From Oleispira antarctica RB-8 (GTDB taxonomy: Bacteria; Pseudomonadota; Gammaproteobacteria; Pseudomonadales; Oceanobacteraceae): a DNA stretch of 64,000 bases. Below are positions 36,777 through 45,161 of this stretch, piece by piece. The first letter of the stretch is position 1. Every line of letters begins with the position of its first letter. A program made the translations under genes and the position numbers. The stretch spans positions 1,573,350 to 1,637,349 of the forward strand of contig FO203512.1 of NCBI GenBank assembly GCA_000967895.1, written 5' to 3'. The notes under the pieces are model-generated. The model saw only the letters and a list, made by a program, of their open reading frames with translations, was not told the DNA's origin and ran no database searches.

Positions 36777-37274
36777 ATGAAAGGTATTATGATTAGAAAA
36801 ATTCTTGTGAGTTTGGTGCTCGCACTGATTGCTCCGTTTATTTTAAAATTAGCGTTAAATAAAGTATTGGCAGGCATTGTTTTGGCATCAGGAAGTACGT
36901 TAGGTGAGAGTCTTTCTACTTTACCGAATGCGAGTGCGGGTGCTATTTATACAATCGTGGCGTTGATCTTTTTCGCCATTGCTTTTGCAGCAACGTTAGC
37001 TGTTCCAGCACGTCGTCGCCGTAATCGTTCAAGTGGTACGGTTGTAGAAAGTGATGTTGATGATGGACGTGAGCGCGGTATGGTTAAGTGGTTTAACGTG
37101 AAAAAAGGTTTCGGCTTTATTACATGGGATGACGGTGAAGATGTTTTTGTTCACTTCCGTTCGATTCGTGGCCAGGGTCATCGTTCTTTGACTGAAGGTC
37201 AGCGTGTTAAGTTTATGGTTGTACGCGGCCAGAAAGGACCACAAGCTGAAGATGTTTCAGTTGTTCGTGGTTAA
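36777..37274 (+). CDS. Membrane-anchored cold-shock-domain protein
   Basis: A 165-residue protein. The N-terminal part has two hydrophobic helices (about residues 8-35 and 58-82), a short Arg-rich linker (ARRRRNR), then a complete C-terminal cold-shock domain with RNP1-like [18 protein letters not shown] and the GMVKWFNV start. The second helix is followed by arginines, which suggests that the cold-shock domain faces the cytoplasm. Similar two-helix/CSD proteins occur in marine gammaproteobacteria as far as I recall, but their function is not established. The start may be ATG 36777 or ATG 36789. Confidence 0.85.
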   Translation: MKGIMIRKILVSLVLALIAPFILKLALNKVLAGIVLASGSTLGESLSTLPNASAGAIYTIVALIFFAIAFAATLAVPARRRRNRSSGTVVESDVDDGRERGMVKWFNVKKGFGFITWDDGEDVFVHFRSIRGQGHRSLTEGQRVKFMVVRGQKGPQAEDVSVVRG

Positions 37275-37310
37275 TTGATCCCGTTAGTAGGGGTTCATTA
37301 GAAAAATTAG

Positions 37311-37334
37311 AAGGCGGATTATCCGCCTTTTTTT
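37311..37334 (+). terminator. Rho-independent terminator after the cold-shock gene
   Basis: AAGGCGGA, loop TTA, TCCGCCTT followed by a T-run. It lies 36 bp after the stop codon. Confidence 0.9.
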
Positions 37335-37467
37335 ATGTCTGTAAGAAAAGGTGAAGAATGAAAACTAATGATCCTGAGCTGCTGCGCTACACAGAGAAAG
37401 ATCGGGGCATAAAAATAAAACAATAAGGAAGGCGTGCGGTGGCCTTTCAGTTTATTAATAGTGTCTT
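37335..37467. other. Intergenic spacer downstream of the cold-shock gene
   Basis: A stretch with no recognised gene on either strand, between the cold-shock terminator and the small minus-strand ORF. I saw no repeats or promoter worth naming. Confidence 0.3.
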
Positions 37468-37641
37468 TTAGCGCTTTGTGGAGGTGTCATTGTATGGGCA
37501 TTGAGTTGTTTTGATTATTGCAACCCTGGGCAGGCGGCGCAGAGGGCAGGTCATCGTGACCTCTCCGTCTGGAGATTGTATTTGACCCAAGCGGTTAAAA
37601 AAGTCGATGAATAGCAGTTTGATTGGTTTCCATAACGACAT
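37468..37641 (-). CDS. Possible 57-residue ORF downstream of suhB
   Basis: An ATG at 37639-37641 opens 57 codons on the minus strand. The N-terminal half (MSLWKPIKLLFIDFFNRL) is amphipathic to hydrophobic; the C-terminal half is basic with two Cys (MTCPLRRLPRVAIIKTTQC). The stretch is richer in G+C than its surroundings. There is no Shine-Dalgarno: the ATG follows immediately after the T-run of the hairpin at 37646-37708. I do not recognise it. It could be chance or a fragment of a lost gene. Confidence 0.25.
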   Translation of the reverse strand: MSLWKPIKLLFIDFFNRLGQIQSPDGEVTMTCPLRRLPRVAIIKTTQCPYNDTSTKR

Positions 37642-37710
37642 AAAAAAGCCCCTTGATGCTGGTTACTGTCAATATGATATTTACAGTATAGTCAGCATAA
37701 AGAGGCTTGT
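37640..37710 (-). terminator. Long imperfect hairpin and T-tract downstream of suhB
   Basis: AAGCCCCTTGATGCTG (37646-37661) pairs with CAGCATAAAGAGGCTT (37693-37708), and ACTGT/ACAGT continues the stem further in. On the minus strand the stem ends GGGGC followed by six T residues, so it should terminate suhB transcription. At over 60 nt with two mismatches, the structure is unusually long and resembles a miniature inverted-repeat element. Confidence 0.7.
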
Positions 37711-37766
37711 TTGAAAGCTTTGTTACAGAAAGTAGCTGGAGCTAGGATTTATCCCGGCTCGTTAGC

Positions 37767-38549
37767 TTAAACTTTTTGAATCAATTCTTTTAATAGGCGA
37801 GGGTTGGCCACTAAAATGTCTGCAGGGGCTTTAATTAAAGGCTGACCTGTTAGGTTAGCGGTTAAGCAACCTGCTTCGTGAGCGATTAAACTGCCCGCAT
37901 TCAGTGAGAACTCATCCATATCGCAAAGCATGGCGCCGTGTAAGCGGTCTGCTGCGGTATAGGCCATCATCAATACGCTGCTACCTAAAGCACGAACGTC
38001 ATTGGCCTGACTGATAAGGCTCGTGATTTTTTGGCGATTTTCAAAAGCACGCTCACCTTCAGTATGGTTCGGTGTTTTGAAACCAATTAATGCCTGGTTG
38101 ATTTCACGCAATTGACCACAGCGTAAACGGCGGTTATTTAATTGCGCGCCACGACCACGGCTAGCACTGAATTCGTCACCATTCATAGGATTGATGACAA
38201 CAGTGTGCTCGGTTTTACCATTAACGATGTAGCTAACAATAATAGCGAAATCAGGTAGGCCTACGCGAAAGTTAACCAAGTCATCGATGACGCATATTTG
38301 CCATTGATTTCTAGGGGTACCTTCAGCTGGACTGTGAAAACCAGTTTCACGGCCTTGGTAGCTATCTTCTGGGCAGGCGTTTTTGAGCTCAAAAATAATG
38401 CTCTTTTCAAGGCCGATGGCGCAGTCAGCTACAAATTTTGATTTTTCCTGATCGCTACTTTGGTAGGGATCGAAACGGTCCAAGCTACGGACTAAGTCTT
38501 GTCCTGCATTACGTGCAGCACGCAGCGCAAGGTTTACAAGCGGTTGCAT
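37767..38549 (-). CDS. suhB: SuhB-like inositol monophosphatase family protein, catalytic motif degenerate
   Basis: A 260-residue protein in the suhB-trmJ-cysE position of Pseudomonas. The fold is recognisable (LVNLALRAARNAGQDLV; VVINPMNGDEFSASRGRGAQLNNRRLR; AHEAGCLTANLTGQPL). However, the metal-binding motif expected as W-V-I-D-P-L-D-G-T is reduced to VIDDLVNF at residues 87-94, with three residues (DGT) missing, and the third metal ligand (WD of PWDFAAG) is replaced in DEFSLNAG. It is therefore probably not an active phosphatase. E. coli SuhB also works in rRNA antitermination with Nus factors, which does not need catalysis, so that role may remain. It is divergent from trmJ. Confidence 0.85.
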   Translation of the reverse strand: MQPLVNLALRAARNAGQDLVRSLDRFDPYQSSDQEKSKFVADCAIGLEKSIIFELKNACPEDSYQGRETGFHSPAEGTPRNQWQICVIDDLVNFRVGLPDFAIIVSYIVNGKTEHTVVINPMNGDEFSASRGRGAQLNNRRLRCGQLREINQALIGFKTPNHTEGERAFENRQKITSLISQANDVRALGSSVLMMAYTAADRLHGAMLCDMDEFSLNAGSLIAHEAGCLTANLTGQPLIKAPADILVANPRLLKELIQKV

Positions 38550-38710
38550 AGGGCTACTAATCTCTTAAAGAACGGTGAACGCGCGAGTATATCAAAAAAA
38601 ATCGTATAAAAAAATTACTAATAAAGTTTTTCGTGTCGGCTTTCGTATCATCATAAGATCTACGCTGTTAGAATGCCGCCTTTATGTAGGATGTGTTCGC
38701 TTTTTATTAG

Positions 38711-38764
38711 AAGCGATCATGTTATTAGAAGACGCTTATGTTAGTAGAAGATGCCTCATGTTAG
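38711..38764 (+). repeat. Imperfect ~19-20-bp tandem repeats over the trmJ start
   Basis: ATGTTATTAGAAGACGCTT (38719-38737) is followed by ATGTTAGTAGAAGATGCCTC (38738-38757) and then by ATGTTAGATC of trmJ. A partial unit, ATTAGAAGCGATC, precedes them. Each unit contains AGAAG and ATG. The middle ATG opens an eight-codon ORF whose TAG (38762-38764) overlaps the trmJ start. Confidence 0.6.
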
Positions 38765-39609
38765 ATCAAATTAGAATCGTTTTAGTAAATACTACCCACT
38801 CCGGCAATGTCGGTGCTGCGGCCCGTGCGATGAAAAATATGGGTGTAACCCAGCTCGTGCTTGTAGATCCCATTGCTGAGATTGATGGTGATGCCATTGT
38901 TCGAGCGTCAGGGGCGTCAGAAATTCTAGACAGTTGCATTATTGTTTCTAGTTTAGAAGAAGCCGTGGCAGGTTGTGGTTTGGTGATTGGTACTAGTGCT
39001 CGTGGTCGACATATTCCATGGCCGTTGTGTTCACCGCGTGAATGCGGTGCTAAAGCTAAGCAGGCTGTTGCCAATAATAACAGTGTGGCACTGGTGTTTG
39101 GTCGTGAGTCTCGTGGATTAACAAATGATGAATTACATCGTTGTAATGCCCACGTACATATTCCCACTAATCCTGATTTTAGTTCTTTGAATATAGCTGC
39201 TGCGGTACAGGTTTTGTGCTATGAAATGAGAATGGCTGCATTAGAAGAAGATTCAACTAACGAAACTTCGACGAATAAAGTCGGTCAATGGGGTGTTGAG
39301 TGGGATTATGAAATGGCTCCTCATGGTGATGTGGAGCGATTTTTTGACCATTTAAAGGATTCGCTGGTTGATATCGGCTTTCTTGATCCCAATACTCCTA
39401 AACAGTTAATGACACGCTTGCGTCGGATGTTCCAGAGAACGGCGTTAGATAAAATGGAAGTCGGCATGATGCGCGGCATCTTGGCAGCCGTTCAGCGTAA
39501 AGCTAAGGTCGCTAACGAAGTAGAGGGCATTCGCAGCAGTGCTGGAAATAGTACTGAGCGTGATGCGAGCGATAAAAATGACCAGAATGAAGACAACAAG
39601 AAGGGCTAA
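38758..39609 (+). CDS. trmJ: tRNA (cytidine/uridine-2'-O-)-methyltransferase TrmJ
   Basis: A 283-residue SPOUT methyltransferase that 2'-O-methylates tRNA position 32. The knotted-fold motifs are RIVLVNTTHSGNVGAAARAMKN, LVFGRESRGLTNDEL and IPTNPDFSSLNIAAAVQVLCYE. A C-terminal helical domain includes TRLRRMFQRTALDKMEVGMMRGIL, and the last 30 residues are polar and low-complexity. I use ATG 38758, which fits the family; two further ATGs lie in the repeats just upstream. cysE follows after 6 bp. Confidence 0.94.
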   Translation: MLDQIRIVLVNTTHSGNVGAAARAMKNMGVTQLVLVDPIAEIDGDAIVRASGASEILDSCIIVSSLEEAVAGCGLVIGTSARGRHIPWPLCSPRECGAKAKQAVANNNSVALVFGRESRGLTNDELHRCNAHVHIPTNPDFSSLNIAAAVQVLCYEMRMAALEEDSTNETSTNKVGQWGVEWDYEMAPHGDVERFFDHLKDSLVDIGFLDPNTPKQLMTRLRRMFQRTALDKMEVGMMRGILAAVQRKAKVANEVEGIRSSAGNSTERDASDKNDQNEDNKKG

Positions 39610-39615
39610 GTAATA

Positions 39616-40431
39616 ATGTTACGAAAAATTCGACAAGATGTTGCCTGTGTTTTTGATCGTGATCCTGCAGCTCGTAATACTTTTGAAGTATTAACGACCT
39701 ATCCGGGAGTGCACGCAATTATGCATCACCGTCTAGCGAACTGGTTATGGTGTAGGGGTTTGAAGTGGTTGGCACGCTTCCTTTCAACTTTTAGCCGTTG
39801 GATGACGGGAATTGAAATTCATCCTGGGGCAACTATTGGTGAACGCTTTTTTATCGATCATGGCATGGGTGTCGTGATTGGAGAAACTGCAGAGATTGGC
39901 AATGATTGTACGCTTTATCACGGTGTGACCTTAGGGGGGACGAGTTGGAATAAAGGCAAACGTCATCCTACATTGCGTGATGGCGTGGTCGTTGGGGCCG
40001 GCGCAAAGGTGCTGGGTCCTATTACGGTCAACGAAGGTGCTCGTATTGGCTCTAATGCCGTTGTTACGAAAGACGTACCTGCGGGTGTTAGTGTGGTTGG
40101 AATTCCTGGGCGTATCGTACGTAAAGCCGACCCTGAGCTTGATAAACGTCGTAAGGATATCGCCGATAAAATAGGGTTTGATGCTTATGGTATGGCAGAT
40201 GAAATGCCAGACCCCATTGCGCGTTCGGTGAATAACTTGATGGACCACATGCTGGCAGTTGATTGCAAAATTAATAATATCTGCAAGTCACTGCATAAAT
40301 TAGGGGATACCTCATGTGATGAGGCTATGCCAGAATTGAAGGCGTCTCATGTTGAATCATTGGCAGATAAAGTTGTGTCAATGAAAGATAATGCTGCGCC
40401 ATTAACAAATAAAGAAGATAAACCTTCTTAA
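39616..40431 (+). CDS. cysE: Serine O-acetyltransferase
   Basis: A 271-residue left-handed beta-helix acetyltransferase that makes O-acetylserine. [25 protein letters not shown] and [13 protein letters not shown] contain the catalytic His residues; hexapeptide repeats continue to VVGIPGRIV. The tail beyond about residue 180 is longer than in E. coli CysE and polar. cysM at 20020 would use the product. In this neighbourhood cysteine supply links to IscS. Confidence 0.95.
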   Translation: MLRKIRQDVACVFDRDPAARNTFEVLTTYPGVHAIMHHRLANWLWCRGLKWLARFLSTFSRWMTGIEIHPGATIGERFFIDHGMGVVIGETAEIGNDCTLYHGVTLGGTSWNKGKRHPTLRDGVVVGAGAKVLGPITVNEGARIGSNAVVTKDVPAGVSVVGIPGRIVRKADPELDKRRKDIADKIGFDAYGMADEMPDPIARSVNNLMDHMLAVDCKINNICKSLHKLGDTSCDEAMPELKASHVESLADKVVSMKDNAAPLTNKEDKPS

Positions 40432-40486
40432 TTTATTGTTTTACTTAAAGTTTGTTGAGCGTTGTGAATATTCTGGGTGTGTTAAT

Positions 40487-40519
40487 TAATTGACTAAATT
40501 ACTCCGGTATAAGCATAAT
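40487..40519 (+). promoter_or_regulatory. iscR promoter with type 1 IscR site
   Basis: TTGACTAAATTACTCCGGTAT (from 40490, shown here as one short motif ending at 40510) closely resembles the E. coli iscR operator (TTGACC-AATTTACTCGGG core). TTGACT also serves as a -35, with CATAAT at 40514-40519 as -10 (18-bp spacer). This implies [2Fe-2S]-IscR autorepression. Confidence 0.7.
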
Positions 40520-40561
40520 GCTCAACTGATTAATACTTAAACTACTTTGGGAGCCTTAGTT

Positions 40562-41038
40562 GTGCGCTTAACCACTAAAGGACGCTACGCTGTTACGGCA
40601 ATGCTAGATCTAGCATTGCATGCCAAACAAGGGCCTGTCAGTTTAAGTGATATTTCTGGTCGCCAAGGGATTTCTCTTTCTTACTTAGAGCAATTGTTCG
40701 CTAAACTTCGCCGTAATGAGCTAGTCACTAGTGTACGTGGCCCAGGTGGCGGTTATCGTCTCAGTCGTCCTGATTGTGATATTAACGTTGCTCAAGTTGT
40801 TGATGCGGTAAGTGAATCTATTGATATTACTCGTTGTGAGGGTAAGGGGAATTGTCAAAAAGGCGAATCTTGCTTAACGCACCATTTATGGTGTGATCTC
40901 AGCGATCAAATACATTCTTTTTTAGAAAAAATTAGCCTTAAAAGTCTGGTCGAGCGACAAGAGATTCGTGATATTTCAGAGCGACAGGATAACTATCAAA
41001 AAAATCGCATTGATGTGGTTGATAGTTTAGGTCTTTAG
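40562..41038 (+). CDS. iscR: Fe-S cluster-sensing regulator IscR
   Basis: A 158-residue Rrf2-family regulator. The N-terminal winged helix has [20 protein letters not shown] and [11 protein letters not shown]. The [2Fe-2S] ligands are Cys92, Cys98, Cys104 and His107, exactly as in E. coli. I start it at GTG 40562, eight bases after GGGAG; the frame is open slightly further upstream. A type 1 IscR site overlaps its promoter. The cluster scaffold genes it normally controls are missing except iscS. Confidence 0.96.
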   Translation: MRLTTKGRYAVTAMLDLALHAKQGPVSLSDISGRQGISLSYLEQLFAKLRRNELVTSVRGPGGGYRLSRPDCDINVAQVVDAVSESIDITRCEGKGNCQKGESCLTHHLWCDLSDQIHSFLEKISLKSLVERQEIRDISERQDNYQKNRIDVVDSLGL

Positions 41039-41098
41039 CTCAGTCTATGAGACTCCAAATCCAAATATGTTAGAATACTGAACTAAGTATTTTTAAAA

Positions 41099-41119
41099 CA
41101 CCTCATGTTTAATGAGGTG
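41099..41119 (+). promoter_or_regulatory. Hairpin between iscR and iscS
   Basis: CACCTCAT (41099-41106) and ATGAGGTG (41112-41119) form a perfect 8-bp stem with a 5-nt loop, about 28 bp before the iscS start. No T-tract follows. It could modulate differential expression of iscR and iscS. Confidence 0.4.
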
Positions 41120-41147
41120 ATCTAGGTAAAAGGCATTCCAGTAACAC

Positions 41148-42296
41148 ATGAACCTCGTATATCTTGATTATGCTGCGACGACTCCGGTTGCAGAAGAAGT
41201 TGCCGACATAATGGCCCAACACCTTACCCTTGAAGGTAATTTTGCTAACCCAGCATCGCGTTCTCACCGTTTTGGTTGGCAAGCCGAAGAGGCTGTGGAA
41301 AGCGCACGCATTACTGTTGCAAAACTTATTGGCGCAAGTAATCGCGAGATTGTGTGGACCAGTGGTGCCACTGAATCTAATAATTTGGCTATCAAAGGTA
41401 TATTAGAAGGTTTCGAATCGGGTCATATTATTACATCGTCAATCGAGCATAAGGCCATTTTAGATACATGTGCTTATATGGAAACGTCGTCGCTTAAACA
41501 CGGTGGTTTTGATGTTACTTACTTAGAGCCAAACGAAGAGGGTCTGATTATTGCGGATCAGGTAAGTCAGGCTTTGCGCCCCGATACGCGTCTAGTGAGT
41601 TTGATGTTGGTTAATAATGAGCTTGGCAATGTTACGGACATTAAATCGATTTCAAAAGTCTTGTCCAATCACGAAGCTTTACTGCACTGTGATGCGGCTC
41701 AGGGTACTGGCAAACTCGCGATAGATGTTACCGATATGGGCGTCGACTTGATGTCAATTTGTGCGCATAAAATGTATGGCCCAAAAGGGATTGGCGCGCT
41801 TTATGTACGCAAAGCACCAGAAGTGAAGGTGCACCAGCAGATACATGGCGGTGGTCATGAGCGGGGAATGCGCTCTGGTACATTAGCGACCCATCAGATC
41901 GTCGGTTTCGCGAAAGCGGCTGATCTTGTAATGGAAAATTTAGACGTTGAAATCGCTCATAACCGCCAGCTGCGTGATCGTTTGTGGTTGGGGATTGAAG
42001 AATTGGGTGTTCAGCGTAATAGTCACGAGACTCAATGCAGCCCTAATCATTTAAATGTTAGCTTTACGGGGGTTGATGGTGAAATCTTATTAGCGTCTCT
42101 TGCACAGTTAGCTGTTTCCTCAGGGTCGGCCTGCAATTCGGCCAGTGTAGCGCCGTCTTATGTCTTAAAAGCATTGGGTGTGCCGGATGAGCTTGCTCAT
42201 GCCGGTATCCGGTTTAGTGTTGGGCGCTATACCACAGAAGACGATATAGATTTTGCAATCAGTGAAATTAAACGTGTTTTATTGGCATTGCGATAA
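41148..42296 (+). CDS. iscS: Cysteine desulfurase IscS, short C-terminus
   Basis: A 382-residue PLP enzyme that takes sulphur from cysteine for Fe-S clusters and thiolated tRNA. The PLP lysine is Lys208 ([12 protein letters not shown]) and the persulfide Cys is Cys329 in [12 protein letters not shown]. It matches group I IscS throughout but ends at the helix [10 protein letters not shown], about 20 residues short of E. coli and Pseudomonas IscS. The missing tail is the region linked to binding the scaffold IscU. The next gene is ndk, not iscU. Confidence 0.94.
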   Translation: MNLVYLDYAATTPVAEEVADIMAQHLTLEGNFANPASRSHRFGWQAEEAVESARITVAKLIGASNREIVWTSGATESNNLAIKGILEGFESGHIITSSIEHKAILDTCAYMETSSLKHGGFDVTYLEPNEEGLIIADQVSQALRPDTRLVSLMLVNNELGNVTDIKSISKVLSNHEALLHCDAAQGTGKLAIDVTDMGVDLMSICAHKMYGPKGIGALYVRKAPEVKVHQQIHGGGHERGMRSGTLATHQIVGFAKAADLVMENLDVEIAHNRQLRDRLWLGIEELGVQRNSHETQCSPNHLNVSFTGVDGEILLASLAQLAVSSGSACNSASVAPSYVLKALGVPDELAHAGIRFSVGRYTTEDDIDFAISEIKRVLLALR

Positions 42297-42330
42297 CACT
42301 GCTTAGAACTATTTTTAGACACGGCTTAAA

Positions 42331-42363
42331 GGCTTGATTACTTAAACCTTAAGCAATCAAGCC
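42331..42363 (+). terminator. Stem-loop after iscS
   Basis: GGCTTGATT-A-CTTAA pairs with TTAAG-C-AATCAAGCC around a 3-nt loop: 14 bp with one internal mismatch and no T-tract. It is about 35 bp after the iscS stop. Confidence 0.5.
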
Positions 42364-42392
42364 GTCTATGCGAACTGGCTGGTCTCTTAAGC

Positions 42393-42422
42393 AAAACCTG
42401 CGTATACTCCGCAGGTTTTTTA
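42393..42422 (+). terminator. Rho-independent terminator between iscS and ndk
   Basis: AAAACCTGCG (42393-42402) and CGCAGGTTTT (42410-42419) with a 7-nt loop and a run of six T. It ends only about 32 bp before the ndk start codon, leaving little room for an ndk promoter downstream. Confidence 0.88.
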
Positions 42423-42453
42423 TACCCTAACATTCATATATTGGAGAATAATC

Positions 42454-42882
42454 ATGGCGATCGAACGCACTTTTTCTATTGTTAAACCTGACGCAGTTGC
42501 TAAAAACGTAATCGGCGAAATCTACAGCCGTTTCGAAAAAGCTGGTTTGCAAATCATTGCTTCTAAAATGATTCAGTTGGATGACGAAAAAGCCGGTGGT
42601 TTTTACGCTGAGCACGCTGAGCGTCCTTTCTTCAAAGACTTGGTTGGTTTCATGACTTCTGGTCCTGTTATGGTTCAAGTTTTAGAAGGCGAAGGCGCTG
42701 TTCTTAAGAACCGCGACCTAATGGGCGCAACTAACCCTAAAGAAGCTGAAGCTGGTACTATCCGCGCTGATTTCGCTGAAAGCATCGATGCTAACGCTGC
42801 TCACGGTTCTGATTCTTTAGAATCTGCTGCTCGTGAAATCGCGTATTTCTTCTCTGACGCAGAACTTTGCCCACGCGGTTAA
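42454..42882 (+). CDS. ndk: Nucleoside diphosphate kinase
   Basis: A 142-residue enzyme balancing NTP and dNTP pools by phosphate transfer. [20 protein letters not shown] is the N-terminal signature, and the active-site His lies in the [12 protein letters not shown] block. Codon use is biased to highly expressed-type codons. GGAG precedes the ATG. It sits between a terminator and a downstream hairpin and normally follows iscX; here it follows iscS. Confidence 0.97.
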   Translation: MAIERTFSIVKPDAVAKNVIGEIYSRFEKAGLQIIASKMIQLDDEKAGGFYAEHAERPFFKDLVGFMTSGPVMVQVLEGEGAVLKNRDLMGATNPKEAEAGTIRADFAESIDANAAHGSDSLESAAREIAYFFSDAELCPRG

Positions 42883-42894
42883 GTTTTAGTTAGA

Positions 42895-42960
42895 AGGTAT
42901 TTTTTAAATACCTGCTTTGAGAGCAGTGTGCAATCTTTGACTGCACGCTGCTTTCTCAGT
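42895..42960 (+). terminator. Two hairpins after ndk
   Basis: AGGTATTT/AAATACCT (42895-42913) is followed by AGCAGTGTGCA/TGCACGCTGCT (42922-42952; one U·G pair), then TTCTCAGTTTT. The second is a likely ndk terminator with a weak T-tract. Confidence 0.55.
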
Positions 42961-43068
42961 TTTAGCAAGTCTATAAACTGAGCCATTTCTCTTGTGTTTT
43001 CGAGCTTAGAATACAAACGAAATGGTTTATCCGCCCAGGATGATACTCCCCACTGCACGGTGACCACG

Positions 43069-44271
43069 ATGACAGATTTAAAAGCGACCGATTCACAAGT
43101 AATAGATAGTCAAGCAACCGACTTTGAAGCTTTAGACCGACTCGAAGCTGAAGAGAAAGCCAAAAAACCCACTGAGAAAGTTAATCTATTAGGCTTATCA
43201 CCTAAAAAAATGGATGCGTTTTTTGCAGGCTTAGGCGAAAAGACATTCCGTACCCAGCAAATGTTGAAATGGATTCATCAAATCGGTGAGTCCGATTTTG
43301 AAAAAATGACCAATATGAGCAAGGCGATGCGCACCAAGCTGGCGGAAGTTGCTGAAATTAGCCTGCCAGAAATCGTTATGGATAAAACCTCTGTCGATGG
43401 TACTCGTAAATGGGTCATGAAAATGCCTGGTGGCAGCTCGATTGAAACGGTTTACATTCCTGAGAAAGAGCGTGGCACACTGTGTATTAGCTCACAGATT
43501 GGTTGTGCGCTGGATTGCAGTTTTTGCTCTACGGGTAAGCAAGGTTTTAACCGCGACCTCAGTGTTGCCGAAATTATTGGGCAGCTGTTCGTGGCTTCTC
43601 AGAGTTTAGATACTCCCGGAGAAAAACGCGTTCGTCGCATTACTAACGTTGTTATGATGGGAATGGGTGAGCCGTTATTGAACTTCGATAATGTAGTTGA
43701 TTCCATGGAATTGATGCTGAACGACTTCGCCTATAGCTTGTCGAAGCGTCGAGTAACCCTAAGTACATCCGGTGTTGTGCCTATGATGGATAAGTTAGGG
43801 GATGTCGCTGATGTTTCACTGGCGGTATCTTTGCATGCGGGTAATGACAAATTGCGTGATGAGCTTGTTCCAATCAACAAAAAATACCCAATTAAAGAAT
43901 TAATTGCAGCGACCAATCGTTATTTGGCAAAGCTGCCAGATCGTCGAAAAGCCACGATCGAATACACCATGATGAAAGATGTAAACGACAGTATTGAAGA
44001 CGCGGCAGAAATTGCCGAAGTTTTGAAAAATACGCCGTGTAAAATCAATTTGATTCCGTTTAACCCGTTCCCTAACTCAGGTTACGAACGCCCAAGTAAT
44101 AACCGTGTTTATCGTTTCCGCGATTTATTGCATGAACGTGGTTTTATTGTCACTATTCGCTCTACTCGTGGAGATGACATTGACGCGGCATGTGGACAAT
44201 TGGTCGGACAGGTTGAAGATAGAACTCGCCGCCAGCAAAAGTACATCGACTTACATCAGGTTAATGAATAA
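43069..44271 (+). CDS. rlmN: Dual-specificity RNA methyltransferase RlmN
   Basis: A 400-residue radical-SAM enzyme that methylates A2503 of 23S rRNA and A37 of some tRNAs. The radical-SAM Cys motif is [31 protein letters not shown] and the C-terminal [15 protein letters not shown] (methylated Cys) are complete. The first ~35 residues are a variable ATD/SQ-rich leader. I use ATG 43069; the frame is open to 42994 but those residues are not family-like. Confidence 0.96.
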   Translation: MTDLKATDSQVIDSQATDFEALDRLEAEEKAKKPTEKVNLLGLSPKKMDAFFAGLGEKTFRTQQMLKWIHQIGESDFEKMTNMSKAMRTKLAEVAEISLPEIVMDKTSVDGTRKWVMKMPGGSSIETVYIPEKERGTLCISSQIGCALDCSFCSTGKQGFNRDLSVAEIIGQLFVASQSLDTPGEKRVRRITNVVMMGMGEPLLNFDNVVDSMELMLNDFAYSLSKRRVTLSTSGVVPMMDKLGDVADVSLAVSLHAGNDKLRDELVPINKKYPIKELIAATNRYLAKLPDRRKATIEYTMMKDVNDSIEDAAEIAEVLKNTPCKINLIPFNPFPNSGYERPSNNRVYRFRDLLHERGFIVTIRSTRGDDIDAACGQLVGQVEDRTRRQQKYIDLHQVNE

Positions 44272-44282
44272 AGGATATTCGA

Positions 44283-45056
44283 ATGAAATCTTTACCGCTG
44301 GTTGTTTTAATATGCGGCAGTTTAATGTTGTCAGCCTGCGTAACGACGGTTGAAAGTCGCTTAACCCGTAAAGCTGATCCAGAAAAAGCGGTGGATAATT
44401 ATACTCAACTTGGTTTGGGTTATATCCAGCAAGGGCGATTTGATCGTGCTCGTGCTCGTTTAAATCGAGCGCTAGAAATTGATCCGGACTATGCGCCGGC
44501 CAATAACGCCATGGCGCTATTGCTACAATCAGAGCGTGAACCAGAACTAGCGGAAGAGTACTTCTTAAAAAGTATTGATCTTGACGATGATTTTAGCCAA
44601 GGACAATTTAATTACGGCATGTTCTTGATGCAGCACAATCGCTATGGCGAAGCGTGTCAGTATCTTAAACAGGCAGCAGATGATGTCGAATATCAACAGC
44701 GTGCTAAAGCGTCACAGAATTTGGGTTTATGTTATTACCGTGATGGACAAGTCGATCTTGCCATTAAAACTTACGAGCGCATGTTGAAAGCGTCACGCTT
44801 TAATGCGCCTGTTTTGGTGAACCTAGCGACCTTGTTGTTTGAGAAACGTCGTTATGATGAAGCACAGCATTATTACGATCGCTTCGCTCAAATTGTAGCG
44901 CGTAAGCAAAACCAGCAATCAGCCAACTCACTTTGGTTGGGTATTAAGTTGGGACGCATTAATCAAGATGGTAAAGCGGTGAAAGAATTTGCTGAGCAGC
45001 TGAAAAATAATTTCTCAGAATCTTCTGAGTATCAGTTGTATCGTGAAACGCTTTAG
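44283..45056 (+). CDS. pilF: Type IV pilus biogenesis lipoprotein PilF
   Basis: A 257-residue TPR lipoprotein with lipobox LSAC at residues 17-20. Six TPR-like helical repeats follow (YTQLGLGYIQQGRFDRARARL, abbreviated; ASQNLGLCYYRDGQVDLAIKTY and others). PilF (PilW) pilots the secretin PilQ to the outer membrane and enables type IV pili. The position after rlmN matches Pseudomonas. Confidence 0.93.
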   Translation: MKSLPLVVLICGSLMLSACVTTVESRLTRKADPEKAVDNYTQLGLGYIQQGRFDRARARLNRALEIDPDYAPANNAMALLLQSEREPELAEEYFLKSIDLDDDFSQGQFNYGMFLMQHNRYGEACQYLKQAADDVEYQQRAKASQNLGLCYYRDGQVDLAIKTYERMLKASRFNAPVLVNLATLLFEKRRYDEAQHYYDRFAQIVARKQNQQSANSLWLGIKLGRINQDGKAVKEFAEQLKNNFSESSEYQLYRETL

Positions 45057-45113
45057 TTATCAAAAAGTTATTAAAAGACGCTTGAGCACGGTTGATAAAG
45101 CGTGAGAAAAATC

Positions 45114-45161
45114 ATGAACAGAGACATGGACATAAATATGGGTAACGGCGGCCAATTATGA
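45114..45161 (+). CDS. Possible 15-codon leader ORF overlapping ispG
   Basis: ATG 45114 opens 15 codons ([15 protein letters not shown]) ending at a TGA (45159-45161) that overlaps the ispG ATG as ATGA. ispG has no clear Shine-Dalgarno of its own, so translational coupling is plausible, but the ORF may be chance. Confidence 0.25.
   Translation: MNRDMDINMGNGGQL

Noticed and set aside
37601-37641. A frameshift in the T6 run joining METNQTAIHRLF to the later frame.
   Set aside because: The second frame has its own in-frame ATG at 37641, so no frameshift is needed.
41074-41094. AATACT/AGTATT followed by T residues between iscR and iscS as a terminator.
   Set aside because: Only a 6-bp AT-rich stem with a very short T-run; too weak to call.
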